From assembly GCF_902167145.1 (NCBI RefSeq), contig NC_050096.1:198912566-198976565 (forward strand): a stretch of DNA of 64,000 bases, in the 5' to 3' direction. Each line of letters begins with the position of its first letter. Positions within the stretch are counted from its first letter, which is position 1. The notes beneath the pieces were generated by a model, which saw only the letters and a program-made list of their open reading frames with translations, had not been told where the DNA came from and made no database searches. Source of the stretch: Zea mays. Taxonomy: Eukaryota > Streptophyta > Magnoliopsida > Poales > Poaceae. The position numbers and the translations under genes were made by a program. This document shows, one piece after another, positions 31,231 through 40,084 of the stretch.

Positions 31231-32703
31231 CTAGGGGTAAAACTTTCTGAGGTGCTCTATGTTCCAGGAGTTCCCAACTTCTGTGCCATCCATCTGGGTG
31301 AGGCGATACGATCCGGGCCGAGTGACCTCTGCTACTATGAATGGCCCTTCCCATAAGGGTGATAACTTGTGCCGTCCCTCCCCCGTTAGAATTCGGCGGA
31401 GGACGAGGTCTCCTATCGAGAAGAAACGTTGCCGCACAGCTTTGTCGTGGTAGCGCCTTAGAGTTTGCTGGTATCGTGCCGATTGGATTACTGCATTCAG
31501 TCGTTCTTCCTCAAGTACATCAATATCCTCCAGCCTGGTGGCTTCGGCTTCTGCTATGCTTTCGAAGATCAATCTTGGTGCCCCAAACTTGAGATCAGCA
31601 GGTAGCACTGCCTCCGACCCATAGACCATGAAGAAAGGAGTGTTTCCATGCAGGGCCCGGCTAGGTTGGGTTCTCAAGCTCCAAACAACATAAGGCAGTT
31701 CTCTTATCCATTTTCCTGCGAATTTTTCGTTCTTATCGAAGACCCTTTTCCTGAGTGCCTCCAATATCATTCCGTTGGCTCGCTCAACCTGCCCGTTGGC
31801 TCTTGGATGTGCTACAGATGCGTACTTGATCTGAATGCTCTTTTGCTCGCAGAAGTCAAAGAATTCTGAACTGGTGAAGTTGGATCCCAAGTCAGTGATG
31901 ATACTGTTTGGTATCCCGAATCTGAATATTATGCTTTGTATGAATTCCACAGCTTTAGCAGAGGTTAAAGAAGCAATGGGCTGGAACTCTATCCATTTAG
32001 TGAATTTGTCAATTGCCACCAATACATGGGTATATCCTCCTTGAGCTTTCTTGAAAGGTCCAATCATATCCAATCCCCAGCATGCGAAAGGCCAAGTTAC
32101 TGGTATGGTCTGTAGCTGCTGTGCTGGCATGTGCTGTTGCTTTGACAGGTATTGGCAAGCTTCGCATCTCTGAACTAACTCGGCTGCATCGTTCTTCGCC
32201 GTCGGCCAATAGAATCCTGACCTGAAAACCTTCCCGACTAGTGTTCTGGATGCTGCATGTACTCCACACTGCCCTGCATGGACTTCCTCCAGAAGTTGCT
32301 TCCCGGTGGACGGGAGAACGCACTTCATGAGGATGCCTGACGCGCCCCTCCTGTATAATACCTCCCCAATGAGTGTATAGTGAGCTGATTGTCTGGCAAT
32401 GCGCTCTGCCGAGTTCTTGTCATCTGGTTCTTCTTCATTCTTTATATACTTAATAATCGGCTGTCTCCAATCGTCAGAGTCTGACTCGGGTTGATCTATG
32501 ATGTTGCACTCTTCTATTTGATCCGTCGAGATACTCGGCTGGAGAATTTCTTGCACGAAGACCCCGGGCGGGACCTGAGTCCGACCGGATCCGAGCTTGG
32601 ACAGTACATCGGCCGCCGTGTTCCGATCTCTTTCTATATGATGAAACTCCAGACCCTCGAATTTATCTTCCAGCTTTCGGACGGCGGCGCAGTATTTTCC
32701 CAT
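31231..32703 (-). CDS. Grande Pol C-terminal part: RNase H tail and integrase
   Basis: 490 aa. It begins in the distal part of the second RNase H (FHHIERDRNTAADVLSKLG), then the HHCC zinc finger (EEVHAGQCGVH...CEACQYLSKQ), integrase core with WGLDMIGPF, a second-Asp motif reading ITDLGSNF where DNG is usual, and GQVERANG with the Glu; C-terminal WEGPFIVAEV. Separated from the RT part only by one in-frame TGA (32722-32724), probably TGG to TGA; reading otherwise continuous. Confidence 0.92.
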   Translation of the reverse strand: MGKYCAAVRKLEDKFEGLEFHHIERDRNTAADVLSKLGSGRTQVPPGVFVQEILQPSISTDQIEECNIIDQPESDSDDWRQPIIKYIKNEEEPDDKNSAERIARQSAHYTLIGEVLYRRGASGILMKCVLPSTGKQLLEEVHAGQCGVHAASRTLVGKVFRSGFYWPTAKNDAAELVQRCEACQYLSKQQHMPAQQLQTIPVTWPFACWGLDMIGPFKKAQGGYTHVLVAIDKFTKWIEFQPIASLTSAKAVEFIQSIIFRFGIPNSIITDLGSNFTSSEFFDFCEQKSIQIKYASVAHPRANGQVERANGMILEALRKRVFDKNEKFAGKWIRELPYVVWSLRTQPSRALHGNTPFFMVYGSEAVLPADLKFGAPRLIFESIAEAEATRLEDIDVLEEERLNAVIQSARYQQTLRRYHDKAVRQRFFSIGDLVLRRILTGEGRHKLSPLWEGPFIVAEVTRPGSYRLTQMDGTEVGNSWNIEHLRKFYP

Positions 32704-32721
32704 TGAATTACTTGAACAATC

Positions 32722-34416
32722 TCATTCCTTGTTTATCTGGCTGATGACTACCAGAGAATCTCCATATACCATCAGTCTCTTGACGCCCAGTGATATGGCG
32801 ATGTTTAATCCATGTATCAAAGCTTCATACTCGGCTGCGTTGTTAGAGGCCGGGAATAGCAACTGGAGAGCATACTTGAGGTGTTCGCCTCCAGGTGCAG
32901 TGAAGAGAATCCCTGCTCCTGCTCCCTGCAGCTTCAGCGAGCCATCAAAATACATTCGCCATACTTCTGCCGTTTCTGGATTGTCTGGAACTTGTTGTTC
33001 TGTCCACTCTGATACGAAATCGACCAGTGCTTGAGTTTTGATGGCAGTGCGAGGTCGGAACTCGATATCATGGGATCCCAACTCGCAAGCCCACTTGGCT
33101 ATTCGGCCAATGGCTTCCTTGTTGTGAAGAATGTCCCCTATTGGAAAACCAGTAACTACTATGACTTTGTGGTCGTCAAAGTAGTGACGCAGCTTGCGGG
33201 CAGTTAGAAGTACTGCATATAATAGCTTCTGAACCTGAGGATACTTTTTCTTCAAGGGGCCTAGAACCTCACTGACGAAGTAAACAGGATGTTGTACTGG
33301 ATAGGCATGTCCTTCTTCTACTCGCTCGACTACCAACGCAGTGCTTACCACGTGAGTCGTGCAAGAGATATACAGCAACAAATCTTCAGCCGGTTGAGTC
33401 GGCGTAGCTCGCCGGGGTGGTTTCAATACTGGCGGTGTTGTCAAGAATTTCTTCAGTGCGTCTAGAGCTTCTTGTGCTTCTGAAGTCCACTGAAACTTAT
33501 CCACCTTCTTGAGTAGTTTGTAAAATGGCCAACCTTTTTCTCCCAGCCTGGATATAAATCTGCTCAGGGCTGCCATACATCCAGTGAGTCGCTGAACCTT
33601 CTTTTGTGACCGAGGAGCTTCCATCTTCATGATAGCTTCAATCTTATCTGGATTAGCCTCAATTCCCCGGTGGCTGACGATAAATCTGAGCAACTTTCCT
33701 GCTGGTACCCCGAAAACACATTTTTCAGGATTGAGCTTCCATCTATATCTTCTCAGGCTGTTGAAAACCAGCTGTAAATCTTCGATGAAGTTCTCCGGAT
33801 TCTCTGTTTTGATCACCACGTCATCTACGTAAGCCTCCACACGCATGCCCCAGTGATCGGCTAGGCATGTTTGAATGGCTCTCTGATAAGTCGCTCCAGC
33901 GTTTTTGAGGCCGAACGACATGGAGGTATAACAGAAAGCACCAAACGGAGTGATGAACGCCGTTTTTTCCTCGTCTTCTTTTGCCAAACTAATCTGATGA
34001 TACCCGGAATAGCAATCTAAGAAAGACAGCACAAAACATCCAGCGGTGGAATCCACCACCTGATCTATCCTCGGGAGCCCGAAGGGATCCTTCGGACAGT
34101 GTTTGTTGAGATCAGTATAGTCGACGCACATGCGCCAATCCACTTTATTCTTTTTGAGTACAAGAACAGGGTTGGCTAACCACTCGGGGTGTAATACTTC
34201 TCTAATAAATCCAGCCGTGACCAAGCGAGCTAACTCGGCACGAATGGCCTCTCTCTTGTCGGGCGTGAAACGACGCAGCTTTTGCCGGATCGGCCTCGCC
34301 TGAGGATAGACCTTCAATTTGTGCTCGACCAGTTCTCTTGGGACTCCCGGCATATCCGCAGGTTGCCATGCGAATACGTCTCGGTTATCTTGCAGGAACT
34401 GGACGAGCGCGCTTTC
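32722..34416 (-). CDS. Grande Pol: reverse transcriptase and two RNase H domains
   Basis: Frame open from 34416 (after the gag-pro TAG) to the TGA at 32722; first Met at 34353. RT: MCVDYTDLNKHCPKDPFGLP, then the catalytic box AYVDDVVIKT. First RNase H follows (LYISCTTHVVSTALVVE). A second, archaeal-type RNase H (WRMYFDGSLKLQGAGAGILF, NNAAEYEALIHGL, VYGDSLVVISQ) begins near residue 460; this extra domain marks the Tat lineage. It is cut near its end by the nonsense codon. Confidence 0.92.
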   Translation of the reverse strand, partial: ESALVQFLQDNRDVFAWQPADMPGVPRELVEHKLKVYPQARPIRQKLRRFTPDKREAIRAELARLVTAGFIREVLHPEWLANPVLVLKKNKVDWRMCVDYTDLNKHCPKDPFGLPRIDQVVDSTAGCFVLSFLDCYSGYHQISLAKEDEEKTAFITPFGAFCYTSMSFGLKNAGATYQRAIQTCLADHWGMRVEAYVDDVVIKTENPENFIEDLQLVFNSLRRYRWKLNPEKCVFGVPAGKLLRFIVSHRGIEANPDKIEAIMKMEAPRSQKKVQRLTGCMAALSRFISRLGEKGWPFYKLLKKVDKFQWTSEAQEALDALKKFLTTPPVLKPPRRATPTQPAEDLLLYISCTTHVVSTALVVERVEEGHAYPVQHPVYFVSEVLGPLKKKYPQVQKLLYAVLLTARKLRHYFDDHKVIVVTGFPIGDILHNKEAIGRIAKWACELGSHDIEFRPRTAIKTQALVDFVSEWTEQQVPDNPETAEVWRMYFDGSLKLQGAGAGILFTAPGGEHLKYALQLLFPASNNAAEYEALIHGLNIAISLGVKRLMVYGDSLVVISQINKE

Positions 34417-37242
34417 CTATTTGTCATTCAAACTGGAGCTGATGATGGCCGTCTTGCGCTCATCAGCAAACCCCAGGTTGATCCGCTTGGTTTCTTCAGT
34501 CGGCCGCATAGAGGTCACGGCCTGAGCTTCGTTTGCCGGTACGGCGAGGTCTTCCTCAGGCTTAGAGTTCGCCGGCGTAGAAGGAACCGTTGACAGCTTG
34601 GTGGTGAGGGCTGCTTGGACGGCCACTCGGAAACATTCTGCGGCGCCTTGGAAGTCGGCGTGCACAGTTATGATTCCTTGCGGTCCTGGCATCTTCAGTA
34701 TCATGTATGTATAGTGTGGAATGGCCATGAATTTGGCCAGCCCCGGCCTCCCGATGATGGCATTGTACCCGCAGTCGAAGTTCGCCACCTCGAATCTCAG
34801 GAACTCGGTTCTGTAGTTCTCCGGAGTCCCGAAGGTGACCGGCATGTAGATGTGGCCCAGCGGGTATTCCCCTTCCGTCGGCACGATGCCGAAGAAAGGA
34901 GTGTCTGACTCGTGGAGCTCTTTGAGGTGAACTCCCAAGCCTTGGAGCGTACGGGGGAAGGTGACGTTGATGCTGCTCCCCCCGTCCACTAGCACCTTCT
35001 TTACCCGGCTCTCTCGGATCACCGGATCGACGAGGAGCGGGTATTTGCCTGGATGGTCAAAGTTGAGCCATTGATCCTCCCGAGTGAAAGTGATCGGGTG
35101 CTCTGACCACCGGTATGGGGCGAGAGAACCGGTGGTCGCCACCAGTATCTGGCGGTCGTTGAGCTTTTGTTGTCTTTTGTTCTCCTGCGACCCATGTCCG
35201 CCAAAGATGACGTTGACCTCCCTGTCAACGCGTGGGAAAGCTCCTCCTCCCCCCTCCTCCTGCTGATGGGGCTGTCGTGGTTCATCTGGTCCTCCCCTCG
35301 GCGGAGGAGGTGGTAGGGGTTGGAAGGGTCGACCGTGTCCGACGGAGTGCTTGAAGTCCCGGCAGTTACGGAGAGTATGGCGCATGTCCTTGTGGTACAG
35401 GCACTGGGCGTCGAAGATGTCGTCCAGCGTGCGCTCGCCTCCACGAGGCCCTCCTCGGGCGCGAGAGGCGGGTGGTCCGGCGGTGTGTACTTCTTCACGA
35501 GGCCTCTTCTCCCAGCGTTTGTCGGGTGGCTGGTTCGCGTCGCGTCGTGGTGCTGCCGGTGCAGGCTTTGCTCCTCCGATGAGATCCTGGGCCCGCTCGT
35601 CGGCGGTGATGTAGAGGTCGGCTTCCCGGAACAGCTCCTCGGAGGTAGTCGGCGCCTTTTGTAGTATGGCTCGGACGAAAGCCGAGTCATTGGATCCTCT
35701 GTAGAAGTCCTCGATCACGGCCGCCTCCGTGACCTCGGGGATGCGGTTTCTCATGGTTTGGAACCTTTTGAGGTATGACCGGAGAGTCTCATCCCCCCGG
35801 CGCTTGATGGATTTGAGGTCCCATGGTTGCGCTGGCTTGTCGGAGAGAGACTGGAAGTTGGCGGTGAAACGTCGACTGAAGTCTCCCCAGTCGTCGATGC
35901 AGTGTCGGGGTAGATGTCGTAGCCACTGCAGCGCATCTTGCCCAAGGACGATGGGCAGATACGCGGTCATGACGTCTTCGGATGCTCCGGCAGCCCGAGC
36001 AGCGGTGGTGTAGATGGCTAACCAACCCCCTGGATCCTGCTTAGGTTCATATTTGTCGACATTGGATACCTTGAAGTTGGGAGGCCATTGGATGGCCCTA
36101 AGGCGCGGAGTAAGTGCGGATACTCCGCACGTGTCCTCCTGTCGTCGGGGATGACGTCTGTCCCGAGGAGGGGAGTGGTGGTGGTGGTTCCTCGACCGTC
36201 CCCGGGTGGTACCGCCAGTTGAAGCTGTTGCCGACTCAGTTCGGGTGGCCTGGCTTTGAGTCGGGAAGCCATGATCTCGGTCATACTCCTCCCGACGACG
36301 AATTTCGTTCTCATGCCGCCGTTCGCGCGAAGCATTGATAGAGCTTCGCGCGTCTCGGCGACTGTTGATGGCGTGTCGCAAATCGTTCGGCGGGTGAGCG
36401 AGCGGTAGAAGATGGTTGGCCGCCTGAGTGAACAGGCGTCGGTATCCCTCGGCGTCGGGAGTCCGAGGAAGTCCGTCAGCTATCTGAGCTAGAACGTCTC
36501 CGACTTCGCTCGGCGTGTTCATAGCTCGGGCGAAGTCGGGGTTCAGGTTGCGTCCGAAGAGCGGATTCTCGCATCGTTGTCTTGCATCTTGCTCGGCTTG
36601 CTCCTGAGTCCGCCGGCGATCACGTCGTCGGGAGTTCCTTCGTTCCCTGAAGACGCGTTCTTCCGGAGTTTCTCCTATCTCCGAGACCTCGTCTCGCGAG
36701 ACAGGCTGCTCCGGATCCCGTTCTCCGGCCGCGTGATGTCGTCGAACGTTCCTGCGCCGGTTCCTCCGTCGGCGGGATTCTCGTTGAGGTGGTTCTTCTC
36801 CAGGCGCGGTCGGTTCGTCGTCAGAGACGGCGGGCGACTCTGCTCTCCCGATGAAGAGGACGTCGGGGTAGAACGGTACTGCTGTCGTGGCGACTTTCTT
36901 TCCGTTCTCCTTTGAGGCCGGAGGAACGGGAAGAACGACTTGCCTCTCCCTGGTCTCCTTCTTTCTCGCGACCCGTGTCCATTCTTTCGTCGGGGAAGTA
37001 GACAGCGGAGTCTTCCGGGTCAGCGAGCTTCTAGCTCCAGCCTCCCCGGAGACGATCTTTTTCCGAAGAGCCGGAGGTAGCGTCTTTCCAGCATTTTCGG
37101 AGTTTATTGGAGAAAACTTCTTTTCCGGCAGATCCGCGATGCGGTGTAGAATTCCCTCTTCATCCGCTACAGATGAGATTGTCCCGAAGCAGAATACAGA
37201 TCTGGGACGCACGGTGATCTTGCTGCGGAAGGTGACGGCCAT
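34417..37242 (-). CDS. Grande Gag-protease
   Basis: 941 aa from the first Met beyond the primer site (MAVTFRSKI, 37242) to TAG at 34417. The N-terminal 350 residues are Arg/Glu-rich. The capsid domain (PF03732-like: WLRHLPRHCIDDWGDFSRRF, SIKRRGDETLRSYLKRFQ) is near residues 400-515. Protease motif VLVDGGSSINVTF near residue 750. The pol frame continues in the same phase after the TAG, so this is either a single C-to-T nonsense change or a suppressible stop; I favour mutation because a second nonsense codon follows at 32722. ORF upstream of 37242 runs into the LTR and is unlikely to be translated. Confidence 0.9.
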   Translation of the reverse strand: MAVTFRSKITVRPRSVFCFGTISSVADEEGILHRIADLPEKKFSPINSENAGKTLPPALRKKIVSGEAGARSSLTRKTPLSTSPTKEWTRVARKKETRERQVVLPVPPASKENGKKVATTAVPFYPDVLFIGRAESPAVSDDEPTAPGEEPPQRESRRRRNRRRNVRRHHAAGERDPEQPVSRDEVSEIGETPEERVFRERRNSRRRDRRRTQEQAEQDARQRCENPLFGRNLNPDFARAMNTPSEVGDVLAQIADGLPRTPDAEGYRRLFTQAANHLLPLAHPPNDLRHAINSRRDARSSINASRERRHENEIRRREEYDRDHGFPTQSQATRTESATASTGGTTRGRSRNHHHHSPPRDRRHPRRQEDTCGVSALTPRLRAIQWPPNFKVSNVDKYEPKQDPGGWLAIYTTAARAAGASEDVMTAYLPIVLGQDALQWLRHLPRHCIDDWGDFSRRFTANFQSLSDKPAQPWDLKSIKRRGDETLRSYLKRFQTMRNRIPEVTEAAVIEDFYRGSNDSAFVRAILQKAPTTSEELFREADLYITADERAQDLIGGAKPAPAAPRRDANQPPDKRWEKRPREEVHTAGPPASRARGGPRGGERTLDDIFDAQCLYHKDMRHTLRNCRDFKHSVGHGRPFQPLPPPPPRGGPDEPRQPHQQEEGGGGAFPRVDREVNVIFGGHGSQENKRQQKLNDRQILVATTGSLAPYRWSEHPITFTREDQWLNFDHPGKYPLLVDPVIRESRVKKVLVDGGSSINVTFPRTLQGLGVHLKELHESDTPFFGIVPTEGEYPLGHIYMPVTFGTPENYRTEFLRFEVANFDCGYNAIIGRPGLAKFMAIPHYTYMILKMPGPQGIITVHADFQGAAECFRVAVQAALTTKLSTVPSTPANSKPEEDLAVPANEAQAVTSMRPTEETKRINLGFADERKTAIISSSLNDK

Positions 37243-37267
37243 TGAGCTAGCTTGGATCGTCGACACA

Positions 37268-37286
37268 CCCCCTACCTGGCGCGCCA
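37268..37286 (-). other. Primer-binding site of Grande
   Basis: Minus strand reads TGGCGCGCCAGGTAGGGGG, two bases after the 5' LTR, the standard position for tRNA priming. Confidence 0.85.
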
Positions 37287-37288
37287 GC

Positions 37289-37917
37289 TGTCGGTGTTTT
37301 GGGTCCGACCGCACACCCGGGGTTGCCCCTCAAGGTGTTTTTAGGAGTAGGACGATGTCGACGACTGTAGCAAAATGGTTCGTGCCGATCGCACGAGGGA
37401 CAATGGACAAGATTTGCAGGTTCGGGCCGCTTAGAGATGCGTAACACCCTACGTCCTGGTGAGTACTCGAGTGTGGTTACAAGAGGGCTCTCTGAGTGGA
37501 AGGCACAGAGGGTTTACGTGGGTGGCTAAGTGAAGTAGGGTCGATCGTTCTGAAGGGGTGCCCCCTAGGCCTTATATACTCGACCGTGGGGCAGTACATG
37601 TGGATATGATAACAACAAGTAGCTAAAAGATAGTGAACCTCCTGAGTTTATCCCTACGTAACCCTCGCCGACTTATCCTCGCATGGCTCCGTTGCATGGG
37701 GGCTTCAGCGCGGGAAAGTCGGGTCTCTGTTGCGATTTATTCGTTCGCCGTTGTGGGCCGTCCGGGTTTGCACCAATCCGGTCTCACGTCTTCTCTTCTT
37801 TGTTGGTCGTCTTTCCCCAGGCCCACGAAAGAATGACCTTACGAATTATTGGGCCCTTGGGCCTTTCGTGAGGCCTTTTACTTCTTTAGCGGACCCAGGG
37901 GATATCTATCCCCCACA
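37289..37917 (-). repeat. 5' LTR of Grande (629 bp)
   Basis: Same ends, length and apparent sequence as 23684-24312. TATA on the - strand at 37572-37578 would drive the gag-pol transcript. Confidence 0.95.
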
Positions 37918-37922
37918 GGTTC

Positions 37923-39756
37923 CTACAACATTTTGATTAGGACGTGGAACTAAATGCCATACCTCATTCCTAGTGAAGTTGTTGAGCTCCTCTTGCATCG
38001 CCACTACCCAATCCGAATCTTGAAGTGCTTCCTCTATCCTGTGTGGCTCAATAGAGGAAACAAAAGAGTAATGCTCACAAAAATGTGCAACACGAGATCT
38101 AGTGGTTACCCCCTTATGAATGTCGCCGAGGATGGTGTCGACGGGGTGATCTCGTTGGATTGCTTGGTGGACTCTTGGGTGTGGCGGTCTTTGTTCTTCA
38201 TCCTCCTTGTCTTGATCATTTGCATCTCCCCCTTGATCATTGCCGTTATTTTGAGGTGGCTCATTTGCTTGATCTTCTCCTTTATCATCTTGAGCCTCAT
38301 CCTCATTTTGAGTTGGTGGAGATGCTTGCGTGGAGGAGGATGGTTGATCTTGTGCATTTTGAGGCTCTTCAGATTCCTTAGGACACACATCCCCAATGGA
38401 CATGTTCCTTAGCGCGATGCACGGAGCCTCTTCATCACCTATCTCATCAAGATCAACTTGCTCTACTTGAGAGGCGTTAGTCTCATCAAACACAACGTCA
38501 CAAGAAACTTCAACTTGTCCAGAGGACTTGTTAAAGACTCTATATGCCCTTGTGTTTGAATCATATCCTAGTAAAAAGCCTTCTACTGTCTTAGGAGCAA
38601 ATTTAGATTTTCTACCTCTTTTAATAAGTATAAAGCATTTTCTACCAAAGACTCTAAAATATGAAATGTTGGGCTTTTTACCGGTTAGGAGTTCATAAGA
38701 TGTCTTCTTGAGGATTCGGTGTAGATATAACCGGTTGATGGCGTAGCAGGCGGTGTTGACCGCCTCGGCCCAAAACCGATCCGAAGTCTTGTATTCATCA
38801 AGCATGGTTCTTGTCATGTTCAATAGAGTTCTATTCTTCCTCTCCACTACACCATTTTGTTGTGGTGTGTAGTGAGAAGAGAACTCATGCTTGATGCCCT
38901 CCTCCTCAAGGAAGCCTTCAATTTGTGAGTTCTTGAACTCCGTCCCATTGTCGCTTCTAATTTTCTTGATCCTCAAGCCGAACTCATTTTGAGCCCGTCT
39001 TAAGAATCCCTTTAAGGTCTCTTGGGTGTGAGATTTTTCCTGCAAAATGAACACCCAAGTGAAGCGAGAATAATCATCCACAATAACAAGACAGTACTTA
39101 CTCCCGCCGATGCTTATGTAAGCGATCGGGCCGAATAGGTCCATGTGTAGGAGCTCCAGTGGCCTGTCGGTCGTCATGATGTTCTTGTGTGGATGATGGG
39201 CACCAACTTGCTTTCCTGCTTGGCATGCGCTACAAACTCTGTCTTTCTCAAAATGAACATTGGTTAGTCCTAAAATATGCTCTCCCTTTAGAAGCTTATG
39301 AAGATTCTTCATCCCAACATGTGCTAGTCGGCGATGCCAGAGCCAGCCCATGTTAGTCTTAGCAATTAAGCAAGTGTCGAGTTCAGCTCTATCAAAATTT
39401 ACTAAGTATAGCTGACCCTCTAACACTCCCTTAAATGCTATTGAATTATCACTTCTTCTAAAGACAGTGACACCTACATCAGTGAATAGACAGTTGTAGC
39501 CCATTTTGCATAATTGAGATACAGAAAGCAAATTGTAATCTAAAGAATCTACAAGAAAAACATTGGAAATAGAATGGTTAGGGGATATAGCGATTTTACC
39601 CAACCCTTTGACCAAACCTTGATTTCCATCCCCGAATGTGATAGCTCGTTGGGGATCTTGGTTTTTCTCGTAGGAGGAGAACATCTTCTTCTCCCCTGTC
39701 ATGTGGTTTGTGCACCCGCTGTCGATTACCCAGCTTGAGCCCCCGGATGCATAAAC
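37923..39756 (-). pseudogene. Ji-like pol, protease and integrase half
   Basis: N-terminal half of the Pol split by Grande. Protease [13 protein letters not shown]; integrase zinc finger (HRRLAHVG...CSACQAGKQ); core with [16 protein letters not shown] and GVVERKNR; then an acidic Gln/Asn/Asp linker and [17 protein letters not shown] up to the Grande target duplication. Frame open from 39756, just after an in-frame TAG (39757-39759); the gag fragment lies further upstream in another frame. Confidence 0.88.
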
Positions 39757-39779
39757 CTACAAAACAAGTTTAGTTCTTC

Positions 39780-39998
39780 ACTTTAGGTACCCAAATGGTT
39801 TTGGGTCCTTTGGCATTAGAAACAAGAACTTTGGGTACCCAAACACAAGTCTTTGACCCCTTGTGCTTGCCCCCAACATATTTGCCAACTACTTAGCCGG
39901 ATTTGTTAGTCAAAACATAAGATGCATCAAAAGTTTTAAATGAGATGTCATGGTCATTTGATGCACTAGGAGTTTTCTTCTTAGGCAACTTAGCACGG
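39780..39998 (-). pseudogene. Truncated Ji-like gag C-terminus
   Basis: Encodes the gag tail seen complete in the nested Ji (SFKTFDASYVLTNKSG and the WVPKV-type end), with an internal stop in the KSG region. Breaks off at 39998, where the matching sequence turns around. Confidence 0.8.
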
Positions 39999-40082
39999 AC
40001 ATCTAGTTCTAGGCAACCAAACCGTGCAATAATCAAGAACTTTGGGTACCCAAACACAAGTCTTTGACCCCTTGTGCTTGCC
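39999..40082. other. Scrambled head-to-head junction between two Ji-like elements
   Basis: Three pieces: 39999-40027 is the inverse of the gag segment expected next (compare nested Ji near 50349-50377). 40034-40082 repeats 39823-39871 in the same orientation. From 40082 the sequence is Ji pol on the opposite strand. Short shared words lie at the joints (GCACGG, CAAGAAC). Confidence 0.8.
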
Positions 40083-40084
40083 AC

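Larger units (their letters stand above)
23684..37917 (-). mobile_element. Complete Grande-type Gypsy retrotransposon (Tat lineage)
   Basis: A 14,234-bp element with 629-bp LTRs (23684-24312, 37289-37917) that look identical by eye, ends TG/CA, and target duplication GGTTC (23679-23683, 37918-37922) inside Ji pol. The primer site on the - strand is TGGCGCGCCAGGTAGGGG (37269-37286). Size, LTR length, an extra RNase H after RT, and long antisense ORFs between integrase and the 3' LTR match the maize/teosinte Grande family as I know it. Identical LTRs mean it is one of the youngest insertions here. Coding capacity is broken by two in-frame stops. Confidence 0.95.
20153..39998 (-). mobile_element. 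Ji-like copia element, 3' part, split by Grande
   Basis: A minus-strand element that entered the LINE at 20152 (candidate 5-bp duplication GGCAT at 20148-20152, partner not in reach). It consists of a 3' LTR 20153-21429, a long 3' untranslated region, pol (22275-23678 continued at 37923-39756) and the last part of gag (about 39780-39998). Its 5' LTR and most of gag are missing because of a scrambled head-to-head junction at 39999-40082. The family name is from memory of Ji/PREM-2 features. Confidence 0.85.

Noticed and set aside
34417..34419. Programmed readthrough between Grande gag-pro and pol
   Set aside because: Possible, but a second in-frame stop at 32722 points to mutational decay; needs family comparison.
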